From: Actinomycetota bacterium
Lineage (GTDB): Bacteria; Actinomycetota; Geothermincolia; Fen-727; Anoxymicrobiaceae
Direction: 5' to 3'
DNA length: 64,000 bases
Assembly: GCA_018896525.1 (NCBI GenBank)
Contig: JAHIMR010000038.1
Coordinates: 17,755-81,754, forward strand
This document shows positions 18,109 to 29,117 of the stretch, one piece after another (the stretch's first letter is position 1; each line of letters opens with the position of its first letter). The translations under genes and the position numbers were made by a program. Below the pieces are notes generated by a model that did not search any database, was not told the DNA's origin, and saw nothing but the letters and a program-made list of their open reading frames with translations.

Positions 18109-18866
18109 CTCTGCTCACCTCCTTGGACCACGGGCCTCGGGGACTTAACGTGAGAAGCGTCCAGCAGGATACAGAACATCACCTTTATCATGTAATAGAC
18201 GGAAGACAGGCTCCTTATAGACGAGGTTCCTCCGCTGCGGCTCCTCATCATTACCGGGACCTCCTTCCACCGGATACCCGCCATGTGCATGAGCACCAGG
18301 GACTCGCTTTCCGGGTAATCCTCCGGGTAGTTCTCCGCGAGGAACTGAAGCGCGCGGCGGTTCATCGCCCTGAACCCGGAGGTGGTGTCGGTGGCCTTCG
18401 ACCCGGTAGCCGCCCGCACCATGGCCGAGAGCAACAGTGTCCCCAGTCGCCTGTGCCAGGGGGGCTTGTAACCCCCGGTCCCGAGGAACCGGGAGCCGAT
18501 GGCTACGTCCACCTCACTAGATCGTAGCGGCTCCAGCAAGCGGTGGACCTGGGAGGGATCGTGCTGGCCGTCACCATCGACCTGCAGGGCCATGTCATAC
18601 CCGCGCTCCAGCGCGAAAGACATGCCCGCCTTCATGGCGCACCCGATGCCAAGGTTGGTGGGAATAGAGAGGACCGTCGCGCCGGCCGCCCCGGCCTCCT
18701 TCACGGTGTTGTCCAGGGAGCCATCATCCACCACCAGGATATCCAGAAACGGCGCCTGGTTGGTGAGTTCCCTGACGACCGCGCCGACGCTTGCCTCCTC
18801 GTTATACGCGGGAATTATAGCCAGGATCCGTTCGGGCGCGTTACCGGTAGTCACTGTCGCCTCCAT
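18105..18866 (-). CDS. Glycosyltransferase family 2 (dolichyl-phosphate mannose synthase-like)
   Basis: 'AIIPAYNEEASVGAVV', 'VVDDGSLDNT', 'QVDGDGQHDPSQV'. Confidence 0.92.
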   Translation of the reverse strand: MEATVTTGNAPERILAIIPAYNEEASVGAVVRELTNQAPFLDILVVDDGSLDNTVKEAGAAGATVLSIPTNLGIGCAMKAGMSFALERGYDMALQVDGDGQHDPSQVHRLLEPLRSSEVDVAIGSRFLGTGGYKPPWHRRLGTLLLSAMVRAATGSKATDTTSGFRAMNRRALQFLAENYPEDYPESESLVLMHMAGIRWKEVPVMMRSRSGGTSSIRSLSSVYYMIKVMFCILLDASHVKSPRPVVQGGEQR

Positions 18867-21000
18867 TTCCCGGGCCCGGCCGGGTCGCTTCCGGTACTAC
18901 TCCAGCTTCCCTGTTTCCATCCCCGGCCCGTTTCCTGGCCGCGAGCGGGTGTATGGGCCGGACCCAGTCGATGATGATGACCGCGATGGCGAGCCCCAGT
19001 AACGGAAACACCAGCACCCAGGGGATGACCGTGCCCGGGCCGACGGTTCGCACGTCGGCGGCGGCCGGGTTCAGGTACAGGGCGTACTTGCCCGCGGTCC
19101 CCACGTACTCCAGGGAGTCCAGGTCAACCCCCTCGATCTCCGGCAATCCCCGCCGCGCGCCAGTGGATGTCGCCGACGGCACCGCATCGTCCAACGGCTC
19201 GAGCGGCCCGATCCCCACGGGAAGGATGAGGAGATAGGCGTCCTCCATGCCGCTTACCATGCCCTTCCCCTTGCCCCCGGATCCCTCCGACTGGACCTCC
19301 TTGAACATCCCCCCGGTCGTAGGTCGGCCGGTAAGGCCCGTCATAAGGTTCCCGAACGGGCCGTCGGTGGTGAAGACCACCTGGTCCTCCTCACTGTTCT
19401 CCTCCACCAACCTGGCCAGCTCCTCTGTTTCCTCGTTAAGCATCGGCTCCTCCTCGAGCGAATGCATCCCACCGCCGCCACCCTCTCCGGTGATAAGGTA
19501 GAACAGCGTCGAGGACCTCGCGTAAAGCGAGTCGCCACCCTGTCCCCTTTTCCCCGGCGCGGGCCCGCCGTCCGGACCACCCGGGATAGAACCGGTAGAG
19601 CCACCGGATTCAGGCGTTGCCATGCGATGGTTCGGGAAAGAACGTGGCTCGTTCCCCACTTCATCCCGGGGAGTGCCCCCCGACTCCTCCTCGAGACTCC
19701 ACGGAGGTATGTCGCCCATCTCCGGCGGCTCCCGCCGGTCGTAACCTATCAATATGCTCTGCCCCGGTGGCCCCTCACCGGGCACACCGTCGTCCATTCT
19801 CGGTGGAACCGTTCCTCCCGGAGGCGGTTCACCGTTCCCATCCCCCATGAACGGTTTCTCTCCTGGGGGAGGCCGCATGCCGTCAGGCATGGCCTTCATG
19901 TTCTTCGTGCCGTTTCCGGGATCTGCGTTATTCCTGGTGGAGAAAACGGGGTCCACCAGCAGTAGCAGGGCTACCGGTACCGCCATCACCGCCAGCAGCA
20001 CCACCCTGTACGATTGTCTTTCACCCATGTACGCCACCGATCTCTCCTTGATGAACCCGTGCAGTCCGGACAGCGCCACGCCTCCCAGCATCGCCAGGGG
20101 TACAAACGCGTGCCCGTCCCAGAAACGGTTAGGGTAGAAAAACAGTATGGGTACCATTCCCAGCAGCAAACTGGTGGGGATATAGTACCGGCCTTTCTTG
20201 AAGTAACAGTAGATGAACCCGGTGATGGCCACCACCCAGACAAGAAGGTGAAGACTCATCCACGTGCCCCCCCCCATGGGGCTGGACAGGTCGAGAGTTC
20301 CGAAGTTGACCAGAATATGGATGCCCCACGGCAGCCACAGCAGGTAGGCGCCAAAGAGGACCAGGAACGTGCCCTTGAACATCTCCCGGCGGTGCAGCAC
20401 GTAGATGAAAATACCCAGCGCGATGAGGTGTCCGAGCACCAGGTGGCTGTAAAGCGCCATCGCCAGCAGGACGCACGCCGCCACCTTTCGGTCGGCCTCC
20501 AGTGCTATGAAGATAAAAGGTGTCAGGATGAGCACCAGCGAGGCCGCGCTGGTGACCGCTGTCGCCCAGAAGAACATGAAGCAGGAGGAAAGCACGATTA
20601 CTGTGTAGAGTGCCGCTCGGCTGGAGAACAGCCGGCGCATGCCGTACCAGGTCGAGAGCAGGATGAGGTGAAACGCCGAGAAGCTTACCAGCGTTCCGAT
20701 GGCGCTCATCGACATGCCCGTCAGGTTCATGACGTACATGATTATGTGCAGCATCGGCGGGTAGAGGTGTGGCCTCCCCGCCGGCGCGTACTCCCAGAAG
20801 TCGAACAGGGAAACTCCCCCGGCGCTCCCGAACGCCTTTGCCGTCCCCATGTGGTAGTAGATGTCCTTGAACACCGGGAACCGGCTCAGGTGCACCAGCG
20901 CGAGTATGAACAGTACGGCGATGAGTCCCAGCGACAGCGCGTCGAACAGGTCAAGTCGCCGGAAAAAGTTACGTGCCCTCTCCAACACTCCCCCTTCCAT
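18841..21000 (-). CDS. Multi-TM membrane protein with long Gly/Pro-rich extracytoplasmic insert
   Basis: about 10 hydrophobic segments, GT-C-like N-terminus ('YYHMGTAKAFG'), low-complexity insert, C-terminal TM. Confidence 0.75.
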   Translation of the reverse strand: MEGGVLERARNFFRRLDLFDALSLGLIAVLFILALVHLSRFPVFKDIYYHMGTAKAFGSAGGVSLFDFWEYAPAGRPHLYPPMLHIIMYVMNLTGMSMSAIGTLVSFSAFHLILLSTWYGMRRLFSSRAALYTVIVLSSCFMFFWATAVTSAASLVLILTPFIFIALEADRKVAACVLLAMALYSHLVLGHLIALGIFIYVLHRREMFKGTFLVLFGAYLLWLPWGIHILVNFGTLDLSSPMGGGTWMSLHLLVWVVAITGFIYCYFKKGRYYIPTSLLLGMVPILFFYPNRFWDGHAFVPLAMLGGVALSGLHGFIKERSVAYMGERQSYRVVLLAVMAVPVALLLLVDPVFSTRNNADPGNGTKNMKAMPDGMRPPPGEKPFMGDGNGEPPPGGTVPPRMDDGVPGEGPPGQSILIGYDRREPPEMGDIPPWSLEEESGGTPRDEVGNEPRSFPNHRMATPESGGSTGSIPGGPDGGPAPGKRGQGGDSLYARSSTLFYLITGEGGGGGMHSLEEEPMLNEETEELARLVEENSEEDQVVFTTDGPFGNLMTGLTGRPTTGGMFKEVQSEGSGGKGKGMVSGMEDAYLLILPVGIGPLEPLDDAVPSATSTGARRGLPEIEGVDLDSLEYVGTAGKYALYLNPAAADVRTVGPGTVIPWVLVFPLLGLAIAVIIIDWVRPIHPLAARKRAGDGNREAGVVPEATRPGPGNGGDSDYR

Positions 21001-21188
21001 CGCAAACGGCGGTCGTCTTCTGTCCCGTCTTACCTGGATTATCGGGGAGGCCGGTTAACGCCAAATGACACGCTGGTTAAAAACAGGTTAAAAACCGCGT
21101 TCTTGCGTTTTGGTAGATATTGGCAGGAATCTTGCGTCTTGTACCCGGTACAATCTTGCGTTTTTGTGGGGTGGAGGGGTGAGGTACC

Positions 21189-22478
21189 TCAGTCCCTGGG
21201 GTCTATCCTGGAGGACTCGGTCTCGCCACCGTATAGAGGAAAGGAACCGATCAGTTCTTTCACCTCGGAGCGAATCGAATTAAGCGCGCTTTCATCGTCC
21301 ATGTTCTTGAGGGCCGTCACTATCATCCGCCCGATATCTTCCATGTCCACCGGCTGCATCCCCCGCGTAGTGATGGCCGGGGTGCCGATCCGGATGCCGC
21401 CGGTCACCGTCGGCGGGGTCTCGTCGTACGGGACCTCGTTCTTATTGACGTTTATGCCCACCGATTCGAGGACGTCCTGCGCCTCCCTCCCGGTTATCCC
21501 GGTCGGCCTCAGGTCCACCAGGAACAGATGGGTGTCGGTACCGCCGGTTACAATCCGGAATCCCTCCGAGGCCATCTTGTCGCACAAAGCCCGGCAGTTT
21601 GCCACTATCCTCTCCTGGTACTCCTTGAACTCCGGACTCATCGCCTCCTTGAAGCAGACCGCCTTGGCCGCTATGGCATGCATCAACGGGCCTCCCTGCA
21701 TCCCCGGAAACACCGCCGCGTCAACGCGCGGGCCGTACGCCTCGCGGCAGAGAATAAACCCGCCCCTGGGACCTCGCATCGTCTTGTGGGTGGTACCGGT
21801 CACGAAGTCGGAGTACGGCACCGGGTCCGGGTGTACACCTCCCACCACCAACCCCCCGAAGTGGGCCATATCCACCATCAGGGCGGCCCCCACGCTGTCG
21901 GCTATCTCCCGAAAAGCGGCGAAATCGATGGACCGAGGGTACGCGCTGGCACCGGCGACTATCAGCCGGGGCTTCTCCCGGGCAGCGATATCGGCTATCC
22001 GGTCGTAGTCCAGCCGTTCCGTCTCCCTGTCCAGGCCGTAGTGGACCGTCCTGTATAGCATGCCGGAGAAGTTGAATGTCGCCCCATGGGTCAGGTGGCC
22101 CCCGCACCTCAGGTCCATCGCCATCATCGTCTCGCCCAACTCGAGCGCGGTCATGTAGACCGCCATGTTGGCCTGTGACCCGGCGTGCGGCTGGACGTTG
22201 ACGTGCTCGCAGCCGAACAGCTCCCTGGCCCTGCCCAGCGCCAGGTTTTCCACCATGTCCACCGGGCCGCAGCCGGAGTAATAGCGCCGCCCGGGGTACC
22301 CCTCCGCGTACTTGTTGGTCATCACCGAGCCCTGGGCCTCCAGGACCGCCATGGATGAGTAGTTCTCGCTGGCGATGAGGTTCACGTTCTCCCTCTCCCG
22401 GTCAAGCTCCATCTCAATCGCCGTACTGACCTCCGGGTCCATCCACACCAACCCGGACTCTTCATATTGAAACTCCAA
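21189..22478 (-). CDS. glyA: Serine hydroxymethyltransferase
   Basis: 'LIASENYSSMAVLEAQGSVMTNKYAEGYPGRRYYSGC', 'VTGTTHKTMRGPRGG'. Confidence 0.97.
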   Translation of the reverse strand: MEFQYEESGLVWMDPEVSTAIEMELDRERENVNLIASENYSSMAVLEAQGSVMTNKYAEGYPGRRYYSGCGPVDMVENLALGRARELFGCEHVNVQPHAGSQANMAVYMTALELGETMMAMDLRCGGHLTHGATFNFSGMLYRTVHYGLDRETERLDYDRIADIAAREKPRLIVAGASAYPRSIDFAAFREIADSVGAALMVDMAHFGGLVVGGVHPDPVPYSDFVTGTTHKTMRGPRGGFILCREAYGPRVDAAVFPGMQGGPLMHAIAAKAVCFKEAMSPEFKEYQERIVANCRALCDKMASEGFRIVTGGTDTHLFLVDLRPTGITGREAQDVLESVGINVNKNEVPYDETPPTVTGGIRIGTPAITTRGMQPVDMEDIGRMIVTALKNMDDESALNSIRSEVKELIGSFPLYGGETESSRIDPRD

Positions 22479-22504
22479 CTGCCCCTCCCGTGACTCCCCC
22501 GGCT

Positions 22505-23020
22505 TTACTTCGAGTACTTCTTCTCTACGTCACTGATCTTATCGAGCCTCCTCAGGTGACGGGTCCCTCCCTCCCGGTCACCCTCGAACGGCGTGTCAAG
22601 AAAAAGTCTAAGGATGCCAACTGCCTCCACGGGCTCGATTATCCGGGCGCCCAGGCTGAGCACGTTGACATCGTTGTGAAGCCGGGTGAACTCGGCTGAG
22701 TACCTCTCGTTACACGCCGCCGCTCTGACCCCGGGAACCTTGTTGGCCACCATGGCCATTCCGGCGCCGGTCCCGCAGATCAGGACCCCCCTGTCCGCCT
22801 CGCCCTCTCTAACCGCTTCAGCTACCTTTATGGCGAAATCAGGGTAATCGCAGGATTCCTCCGAGTCGGTCCCCATGTCCAGTACGCGGCAACCCATCTC
22901 CGACAGCGCACCGGCAACCGCCCCCTTGAGACGATACCCGGCGTGATCGCTTCCTACTGCTATTACCATCCCGTTCTTGCCTGCCAAGCAGGACCCCTTT
23001 CTCCTCACCGTAGGCCGCAA
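22505..23020 (-). CDS. rpiB: Ribose 5-phosphate isomerase B
   Basis: 'IAVGSDHAGYRLK', 'GVLICGTGAGMAMVANKVPGVRAAACN', 'NDVNVLSLGARI'; likely start at internal ATG (MVIAVGSDHAG). Confidence 0.95.
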   Translation of the reverse strand: MRPTVRRKGSCLAGKNGMVIAVGSDHAGYRLKGAVAGALSEMGCRVLDMGTDSEESCDYPDFAIKVAEAVREGEADRGVLICGTGAGMAMVANKVPGVRAAACNERYSAEFTRLHNDVNVLSLGARIIEPVEAVGILRLFLDTPFEGDREGGTRHLRRLDKISDVEKKYSK

Positions 23021-23123
23021 GCCTATATTACTATATCGGAACGGTACCGCAGCCGTAACTATGCCACACCCACCTCAGCTCTCCTCCGGGGAGGTTGAGG
23101 TCCCCTCAAGGCGTGGGTGGGAT

Positions 23124-23714
23124 TCAGGCGAAGGGGCCGAGCAGGCACCTAAGTATGTCGCCTATCGCGACTTCCATAATATCGGCGGCCCGCATGTACC
23201 ACTCCAGCGGCATCCCCATGGGGTCGGCCACCTCGTACTGGTGCAGGGGAAGTTCCCAGGAATCGTTCCGCTCCATGACGGTGGCTACGCTCACAACGCT
23301 CTCGAGCGACTCGAGAGGCCCAACCTGGTCCAGTCCCAGGTCCTCCGCCTTCAGTACCACCTGGACCGCCTCCGCGAGTTTGAGCAGCAGGAAGACGGGA
23401 ACCACAGCGCTCCCGGCCAGCGCCGATACGTGGGCCTTCTGTCTCTCCTCCATAACCATGACCAGGTCGCTTTCCGCCGTCAGGCTGCGGGAAACGGTTT
23501 GTGCCTCGCATTCCCCTATATCAATTCCCCGCTCCTCCATCGCCCGCACCGCCTCAGAGGTCGGATCCTCGCCGTCCAGTCCCGCGATACCGGCGGAGGC
23601 GACCTCCACCGACACCGGCCCTTCCGAATAATTCCTCTCTATCGCCGCCCGGGCGATACCCTCCGCCATCGGGCTCCGGCATATATTACCGGTGCAAACG
23701 AAAAGTAACCTCAA
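23124..23714 (-). CDS. Low-molecular-weight protein (arginine/tyrosine) phosphatase
   Basis: 'LLFVCTGNICRSPMAEGIAR' P-loop; adjacent to Sua5 and rpiB. Confidence 0.93.
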   Translation of the reverse strand: MRLLFVCTGNICRSPMAEGIARAAIERNYSEGPVSVEVASAGIAGLDGEDPTSEAVRAMEERGIDIGECEAQTVSRSLTAESDLVMVMEERQKAHVSALAGSAVVPVFLLLKLAEAVQVVLKAEDLGLDQVGPLESLESVVSVATVMERNDSWELPLHQYEVADPMGMPLEWYMRAADIMEVAIGDILRCLLGPFA

Positions 23715-24349
23715 TCGGATAGCGCACCTCCCCCGGCGATGTCTATTATCGCTTCAGCCGGTATCGCACCCTCCCTGAGTATTCTCAAGCCGTCCGTCAA
23801 GTCCACCACCGTCGAGGGCACCCCTTCCGGGCAGCGACCGCCGTCCACCATAAAGTCGACGCGGTCCATTATCTCCTCCGCTATGTCGGCGGGCAGGGCC
23901 GGGGGGGGGCTTCCGGTAAGGTTCGCGCTCGGCACCACCAGGCATCCCGCACGCCGGAGAACCTCCAGGCAGAACCGGTGGTCCGGGACCCTCAGCCCCA
24001 GCGCGCGAGGCGGCTGTAACGGGATGTCGACCCCGGGGCGCCTCTCCATCACCAGCGTAAGGGGCCCGGGCCAGAAAGCTTCCATCAAGACGTCGCCCGG
24101 CGGTCTGTTGGCAAAGGCCAGTGTGTCGGCTTCACCAGCGGACGACACATGTACCGGCAACGGCTTATCGGGCGTCCGGCCCTTTATGTCAAGCAGGCGC
24201 AGTACTGCCTCCCTGTCCAGCGCCGACGCGGCAAGCCCGTAGACGGTGTCGGTGGGAATTATCCCAACTCCGCCCTTCCCCAGGATCTCGGCGACGCGCT
24301 CCGCGTCTCCCTGCTCCTGGTATCCCGATTCGATCCGCACTGTAAGCAA
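23711..24349 (-). CDS. L-threonylcarbamoyladenylate synthase (Sua5/YciO/YrdC)
   Basis: 'GGVGIIPTDTVYGLAASA', 'KGRTPDKPLPVHV', 'VPSANLTGSPP'. Confidence 0.93.
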   Translation of the reverse strand: MLTVRIESGYQEQGDAERVAEILGKGGVGIIPTDTVYGLAASALDREAVLRLLDIKGRTPDKPLPVHVSSAGEADTLAFANRPPGDVLMEAFWPGPLTLVMERRPGVDIPLQPPRALGLRVPDHRFCLEVLRRAGCLVVPSANLTGSPPPALPADIAEEIMDRVDFMVDGGRCPEGVPSTVVDLTDGLRILREGAIPAEAIIDIAGGGALSD

Positions 24350-24358
24350 CTGACCGCC

Positions 24359-25246
24359 TCAACTCTCCACCGCGCCGGCAAGGCGGGCGCGGACGACCCT
24401 CGGGCGACCCGCCAGGTCGCGGAAGTACTCGGCGTTGGTCCAGGCCCCCCCACCTGTGTTATCCCCCCGCGGGGGGGAGGAAAGGAGGGGGACGACCCTC
24501 TCGGCCTGTGTCTCGTCAACCTCCAGCAGGAGCCAGCCACCTTCCTTGAGGTGCCCGGGCGCGCCCCTGATGATCCTGCGGATCACGTCCAGCCCGTCCC
24601 CTCCCGCCACAAGCGCTTCCATCGGCTCGAACCCCCTTACCTCCAACGGAAGCGACTCCCATTTGTCCATCGGGACATAAGGCGGGTTGGAGATTATCGC
24701 GTCGAACTCCCGGCCCGTCTTCAGTGGCTCGAAGAGGTCACCCTCGAGCGCCCTCACCGCGCCCTCCACGCCGTTGCGCGCCGCGTTCCTCCCGCACAGC
24801 TCAACAGGCAGCCAGTCGTTGTCGATAGCGGTCACCCTGGCGTCCCGCCTCTCCAGCGCGACGCAGACCGCTATGTTGCCACATCCGGTGCCCATGTCCA
24901 GGACCTCCACCGCCCGATCGGGTAACACTTCCAGCGCCTTCTCCACCAGGACCTCCGTCTCCGGACGGGGTATGAACACGCCGGGTCGCACCTCCAGCAC
25001 GGCCGTCCTGAACCCGACCTCCCGTGTCATGTACTGCAGCGGGTACCCGCTCGCGCGCCGTATGAGCAACAGGCGCAGCCTGCCGGCTTCGTCGTCCGAG
25101 AGGGGCCTGTCGAACCCCGTGTATATCTCCAGGCGCCCAATGCCAAGGATATACCCCAGTAGCACCTCCGCGTTCAAGCGAGGCGAAGTGACGCCGTGCT
25201 TTTCCAGGAAAGGGGTGGCCTTTGTTATGGACTCAATGACGTTCAA
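24359..25246 (-). CDS. prmC: Peptide chain release factor N5-glutamine methyltransferase
   Basis: 'FIPRPETEVLVEKAL', 'DMGTGCGNIAV', 'ISNPPYVP'; next to prfA. Confidence 0.96.
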   Translation of the reverse strand: MNVIESITKATPFLEKHGVTSPRLNAEVLLGYILGIGRLEIYTGFDRPLSDDEAGRLRLLLIRRASGYPLQYMTREVGFRTAVLEVRPGVFIPRPETEVLVEKALEVLPDRAVEVLDMGTGCGNIAVCVALERRDARVTAIDNDWLPVELCGRNAARNGVEGAVRALEGDLFEPLKTGREFDAIISNPPYVPMDKWESLPLEVRGFEPMEALVAGGDGLDVIRRIIRGAPGHLKEGGWLLLEVDETQAERVVPLLSSPPRGDNTGGGAWTNAEYFRDLAGRPRVVRARLAGAVES

Positions 25247-26316
25247 ACCTGATCCATGTCCTTTAGCGCCGTGGCCTGAGCGTCCTCGAGAAGTGCCAGG
25301 ATTATCATGTCCAGGTCGCCCTGCAGTACACTCTCCAACTTGTGCACCGTAAGGCCGATTCGGTGGTCGGTCATCCTCCCCTGGGGGAAGTTGTAGGTCC
25401 TGATCTTCTCGCTTCGCCCGCCGCTACCGACCTGGCTCCTCCTCTGCTCCGCCTCCTGGTCACGCTGCTGCTGTCTGGCGGCGTCCTGCAACCTGGCCCG
25501 CAGAATTCGCAGCGCCTTCTCCTTGTTCTGGAGCTGTGATTTCTCGTCCTGGCAGGAGACCGCCATGCCGGTCGGCTTGTAGGTAACGCGCACCGCGGAG
25601 TCCGTGGTATTGACCGACTGGCCACCGGGACCGGTGGAGCGGAACACGTCTATCTTGATGTCGGAGGGCTCGATCTTTATCTCTACCTCCTCCACCTCGG
25701 GAAGGACCGCGACCGTCGCGGTCGATGTGTGTATTCGACCGCTGGACTCCGTGACCGGGACGCGCTGGACCCTGTGCACGCCGGACTCGAACTTCATCCG
25801 CTGGTACACTTCTCGACCCTTGAGGGAGAATATTAACTCCTTGAACCCCCCCATCTCGGAGGGGCTGGAGGACAGTTGGTCCTGCTTCCAGTGGTGACGC
25901 TCCGCGTAGTGGGAGTACATCCGGTGGAGGTCACCCGCGAAGATCGCCGCCTCGTCTCCCCCCGTTCCCGCTCTTATCTCGACTATTACATCTCTTTCCG
26001 CGAACTCGTCCCTGGGCAGAAGGAGAATTTGAAGGCGCTCTCGCAGTTCCTCGAGCGTTTCCTCGAGCGACCCCACCTCAGAGCGCAGGTAATCGGCCAT
26101 CTCCGGGTCCTCCTCCCCTGTCATGAGTTCCCGGGCGTCCGACAGTTGCTCCTCCGTGTTGGTGTACCGCTCGTAGGTTGTGGCCATCTCCTCCAGTGAG
26201 GACCTCTCGCGCACGAGCGTCTGGTACGCTTTCACATCGGCAGCGACCGAGGGATCAGCCATCTCCAGGTTGACCTCGTCGAACCTCTTCTTGATTGATT
26301 CAAGTTTCTCGAACAT
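25243..26316 (-). CDS. prfA: Peptide chain release factor 1
   Basis: 'RSTGPGGQSVNTTDSAVRVTYKPTGM' GGQ motif; 'DHRIGLTVHKLESVLQGDL'. Confidence 0.97.
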   Translation of the reverse strand: MFEKLESIKKRFDEVNLEMADPSVAADVKAYQTLVRERSSLEEMATTYERYTNTEEQLSDARELMTGEEDPEMADYLRSEVGSLEETLEELRERLQILLLPRDEFAERDVIVEIRAGTGGDEAAIFAGDLHRMYSHYAERHHWKQDQLSSSPSEMGGFKELIFSLKGREVYQRMKFESGVHRVQRVPVTESSGRIHTSTATVAVLPEVEEVEIKIEPSDIKIDVFRSTGPGGQSVNTTDSAVRVTYKPTGMAVSCQDEKSQLQNKEKALRILRARLQDAARQQQRDQEAEQRRSQVGSGGRSEKIRTYNFPQGRMTDHRIGLTVHKLESVLQGDLDMIILALLEDAQATALKDMDQV

Positions 26317-26337
26317 GGTTTTTCCGGGGTTTCCCCC

Positions 26338-27336
26338 TCAGGCGCCATCAGCCGCCGCCTGCTTCCCCATGGCGGCGTTCAGCGCGTCTATCGCTACCTC
26401 CAACTTCTCCTGGTCCGGCTCGCGCGTGGTAAGTCGCTGGAGCCAGAGGCCGGGCGCCATTATGACCCTCACCACCAGAGAGTGCTCGTGCTTTCCGGCC
26501 ATCCTTATTATCTCATAGGAGATCGACGCCACTAAAGGAATGATAGCCAGCCGCTCCACTATCCTCAACCACAACGCGGGCCTGCCGAAAAGGGAGAAGA
26601 TGAGAACGCTTATGACCAGGACTACCAGCACGAACGTGGTCCCGCACCGCATGTGGGCGGTGGAGAACCTCCCGGCGAACTCGGGGGTCAGCGGCCCACC
26701 CGCCTCGTAAGCGTGCACGACCTTGTGCTCGGCCCCGTGATACTCGAACACCCGCCTGAGATCGGGGAGGAGCGACATCGCCGCCAGGTACAACACGAAG
26801 ATGGTGATCCTCAAGCCGCCCTCGAACAGGTTGTAGAGGATGGTATTGCCCAGATACCTGTCGAGCGACTTTGCTATGACCGTTGGCACCACGATGAAGA
26901 GTCCCAGGAAGAGAACAACCGCCAGCACGATGGCGATAGCGAACTCCCAGAACCCAAGCCCTTTCTTCTCCTCCTCCGGCCCCTCTTCAGCTTCCCCCTT
27001 CGTCCCCTCCTCTTTTCCCTCCCCCTCGCCGTCCGGCTCCTCAAGGGAAATATTCGCGCTCAGGGAGAGGGACTTGATCCCAATGACGAGTGAGTCCACC
27101 AGTACGAAGATGCCTCGCAGAGGAAACCGGTTTAGCCGCGGGAACCTCTGGGCCAGGGTGGAAGTGGTGTTCACGGTGACGTACATCTCTCCGGATGGCC
27201 TGCGTACGGCGACGGCCCATCTCTTCGGCCCGCGCATGACCACGCCTTCGATTACGGCCTGGCCGCCGACCTGGATTTCATCGGAAGAGTCGGGCTCGCC
27301 CGCGCGATCGGGGGCGGAAGATAATGAGGGAATCAA
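26338..27336 (-). CDS. DUF1385 family membrane protein
   Basis: '[28 protein letters not shown]', '[15 protein letters not shown]'. Confidence 0.93.
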   Translation of the reverse strand: MIPSLSSAPDRAGEPDSSDEIQVGGQAVIEGVVMRGPKRWAVAVRRPSGEMYVTVNTTSTLAQRFPRLNRFPLRGIFVLVDSLVIGIKSLSLSANISLEEPDGEGEGKEEGTKGEAEEGPEEEKKGLGFWEFAIAIVLAVVLFLGLFIVVPTVIAKSLDRYLGNTILYNLFEGGLRITIFVLYLAAMSLLPDLRRVFEYHGAEHKVVHAYEAGGPLTPEFAGRFSTAHMRCGTTFVLVVLVISVLIFSLFGRPALWLRIVERLAIIPLVASISYEIIRMAGKHEHSLVVRVIMAPGLWLQRLTTREPDQEKLEVAIDALNAAMGKQAAADGA

Positions 27337-27575
27337 CTCTTCGGGGGCTCTTTCCGCTTACCTTCCTTAACGTTCAAGTGAGAGGCAAAACGCTTCTGGA
27401 ACCGCTCGACGCGCCCGCCGGAGTCAATCAGCTTCTGCTTGCCCGAGTAGAACGGATGGCACTCCGAGCAGATCTCCACTCGAAGTTCAGGCCTCGTGGA
27501 CCTGGTCGTGAACTTGTTCCCGCAAGAGCAGGTGACCTCGGTCTCCATATACTCTGGATGTATGTCTTTCTTCAA
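27333..27575 (-). CDS. rpmE: 50S ribosomal protein L31 (zinc-binding type)
   Basis: '[63 protein letters not shown]'; TTG start at 27575 inferred, ORF track extends to 27638. Confidence 0.95.
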   Translation of the reverse strand: MKKDIHPEYMETEVTCSCGNKFTTRSTRPELRVEICSECHPFYSGKQKLIDSGGRVERFQKRFASHLNVKEGKRKEPPKS

Positions 27576-27740
27576 CTTTCCCCCCACTACAGTTCTCGGG
27601 AAATCATCGTAGATGGTAGCACAGGAGCCTTCGGCCATCTTGTTTAGCCACCTCTTGTCTGACCGGAGGGGTCAGGCCTTGCCGAGAGCGATTCCTCTTT
27701 AGACACCACTATAAGGCCTTACCCCACTTGTTGGCAACGT

Positions 27741-29111
27741 CTAGCGGCTTGCGTCCTTTATCTGGGCCAGGAACTGCGCATTGCTCTTGGTCTTCCGTAC
27801 GCCGCTTATCAGCAGCTCTATCGCGGACGCGGGGTCCAGGGAGTGAATTACCGGCCTGAGCTTCCACACCTGGGCCGCCTCCTTGGGATCCATGATCAGT
27901 TCCTCTTTGCGCGTACCGGACTTCTCGATATCGATAGCGGGGAACACCCTCTTATCGGCGAGTTTCCGGTCGAGATGTATCTCCATGTTCCCGGTACCCT
28001 TGAACTCCTCGAATATTACCTCGTCCATCCGGCTTCCGGTGTCCACCAGGGCGGTCGCTATGATGGTGAGACTCCCCCCGAACTCGATGTTGCGGGCGGC
28101 CCCGAAGAAACGTTTCGGTGGGAACAGCGCGGTGGAATCCACGCCGCCGGACAGGATGCGGCCACTGGCTGGCGTACTCAGGTTATACGCCCTGGCCAGG
28201 CGGGTGACGCTGTCCATGAGAACAACGACGTCGCGCCCTTGCTCCACCAGCCGCTTCGCCCTCTCCAGCACCAGCTCCGCCACCGCGATGTGGTTATCGC
28301 TGGGCTGGTCGAATGTGGAGGACACCACCTCCCCGGAGACCGAGCGCTCCATGTCGGTGACCTCTTCCGGCCTCTCGTCAACCAGGAGCACCATCAGGTG
28401 GACCTCGGGATTGTTCGTGGTGATACTGTTCGCTATCTGCTTGAGAACCGTGGTCTTGCCCGCCTTGGGCGGAGAGATGATAAGCCCCCTCTGGCCTTTT
28501 CCGATGGGGCTTATCAGGTCGATTATTCGCTGGGTAATCTGGTTCTGCTTGGTCTCGAGCCGTAGTCTCTCATCCGGATAGAGCGGCGTCAGCGACTTGA
28601 ACGGCCTGCGCTTCTGGGCCATATCCGGCTTGTCCCCGTTTACCTTTTCAATGCGAAGAAGAGCGTTATACTTCTCGGAGTCCTTGGGAGGACGTATCTG
28701 CCCTCTTACCTCGTCCCCCTTCTTGAGGCGAAAACGCCGGATCTGAGACATCGAGACGTATATGTCATCCTCGGAAGGAAGGTACCCGCCGGTGCGCAGG
28801 AAGCCGTAGCCATCGGAGAGGACATCCAGAATGCCGCTCCCAATCCCATCTTCCTCTTTCTCTTTCTCTTTCTTGGGTTCCTGCTTGGCCTGGGGTTTCT
28901 CCTTCGGGGGGGACTCCTCTTCGGTCATCACTCCCGTTTCCATCAGGATAGCGCCTATCAACTCCTTCTTCCGATACTTCTTGACACCCTCCAGTTCCAG
29001 GGCGAGCCCTATCTCCTGAAGCTCGGGCAGTAACTTCGCCTCGAGTACGCTCCTGTCAGCAACCTCCATTACCTCTCTTACCTCCTTACCACGAGCACGG
29101 CGGTTTGCCAC
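27741..29111 (-). CDS. rho: Transcription termination factor Rho
   Basis: '[24 protein letters not shown]', '[14 protein letters not shown]', '[11 protein letters not shown]'. Confidence 0.97.
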   Translation of the reverse strand: MANRRARGKEVREVMEVADRSVLEAKLLPELQEIGLALELEGVKKYRKKELIGAILMETGVMTEEESPPKEKPQAKQEPKKEKEKEEDGIGSGILDVLSDGYGFLRTGGYLPSEDDIYVSMSQIRRFRLKKGDEVRGQIRPPKDSEKYNALLRIEKVNGDKPDMAQKRRPFKSLTPLYPDERLRLETKQNQITQRIIDLISPIGKGQRGLIISPPKAGKTTVLKQIANSITTNNPEVHLMVLLVDERPEEVTDMERSVSGEVVSSTFDQPSDNHIAVAELVLERAKRLVEQGRDVVVLMDSVTRLARAYNLSTPASGRILSGGVDSTALFPPKRFFGAARNIEFGGSLTIIATALVDTGSRMDEVIFEEFKGTGNMEIHLDRKLADKRVFPAIDIEKSGTRKEELIMDPKEAAQVWKLRPVIHSLDPASAIELLISGVRKTKSNAQFLAQIKDASR

Positions 29112-29117
29112 GCTCTC

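Noticed and set aside
20014-22008. 664-aa plus-strand ORF opposite the membrane protein and glyA
   Set aside because: Antisense artefact spanning two real minus-strand genes, His/Arg/Gln-rich composition.
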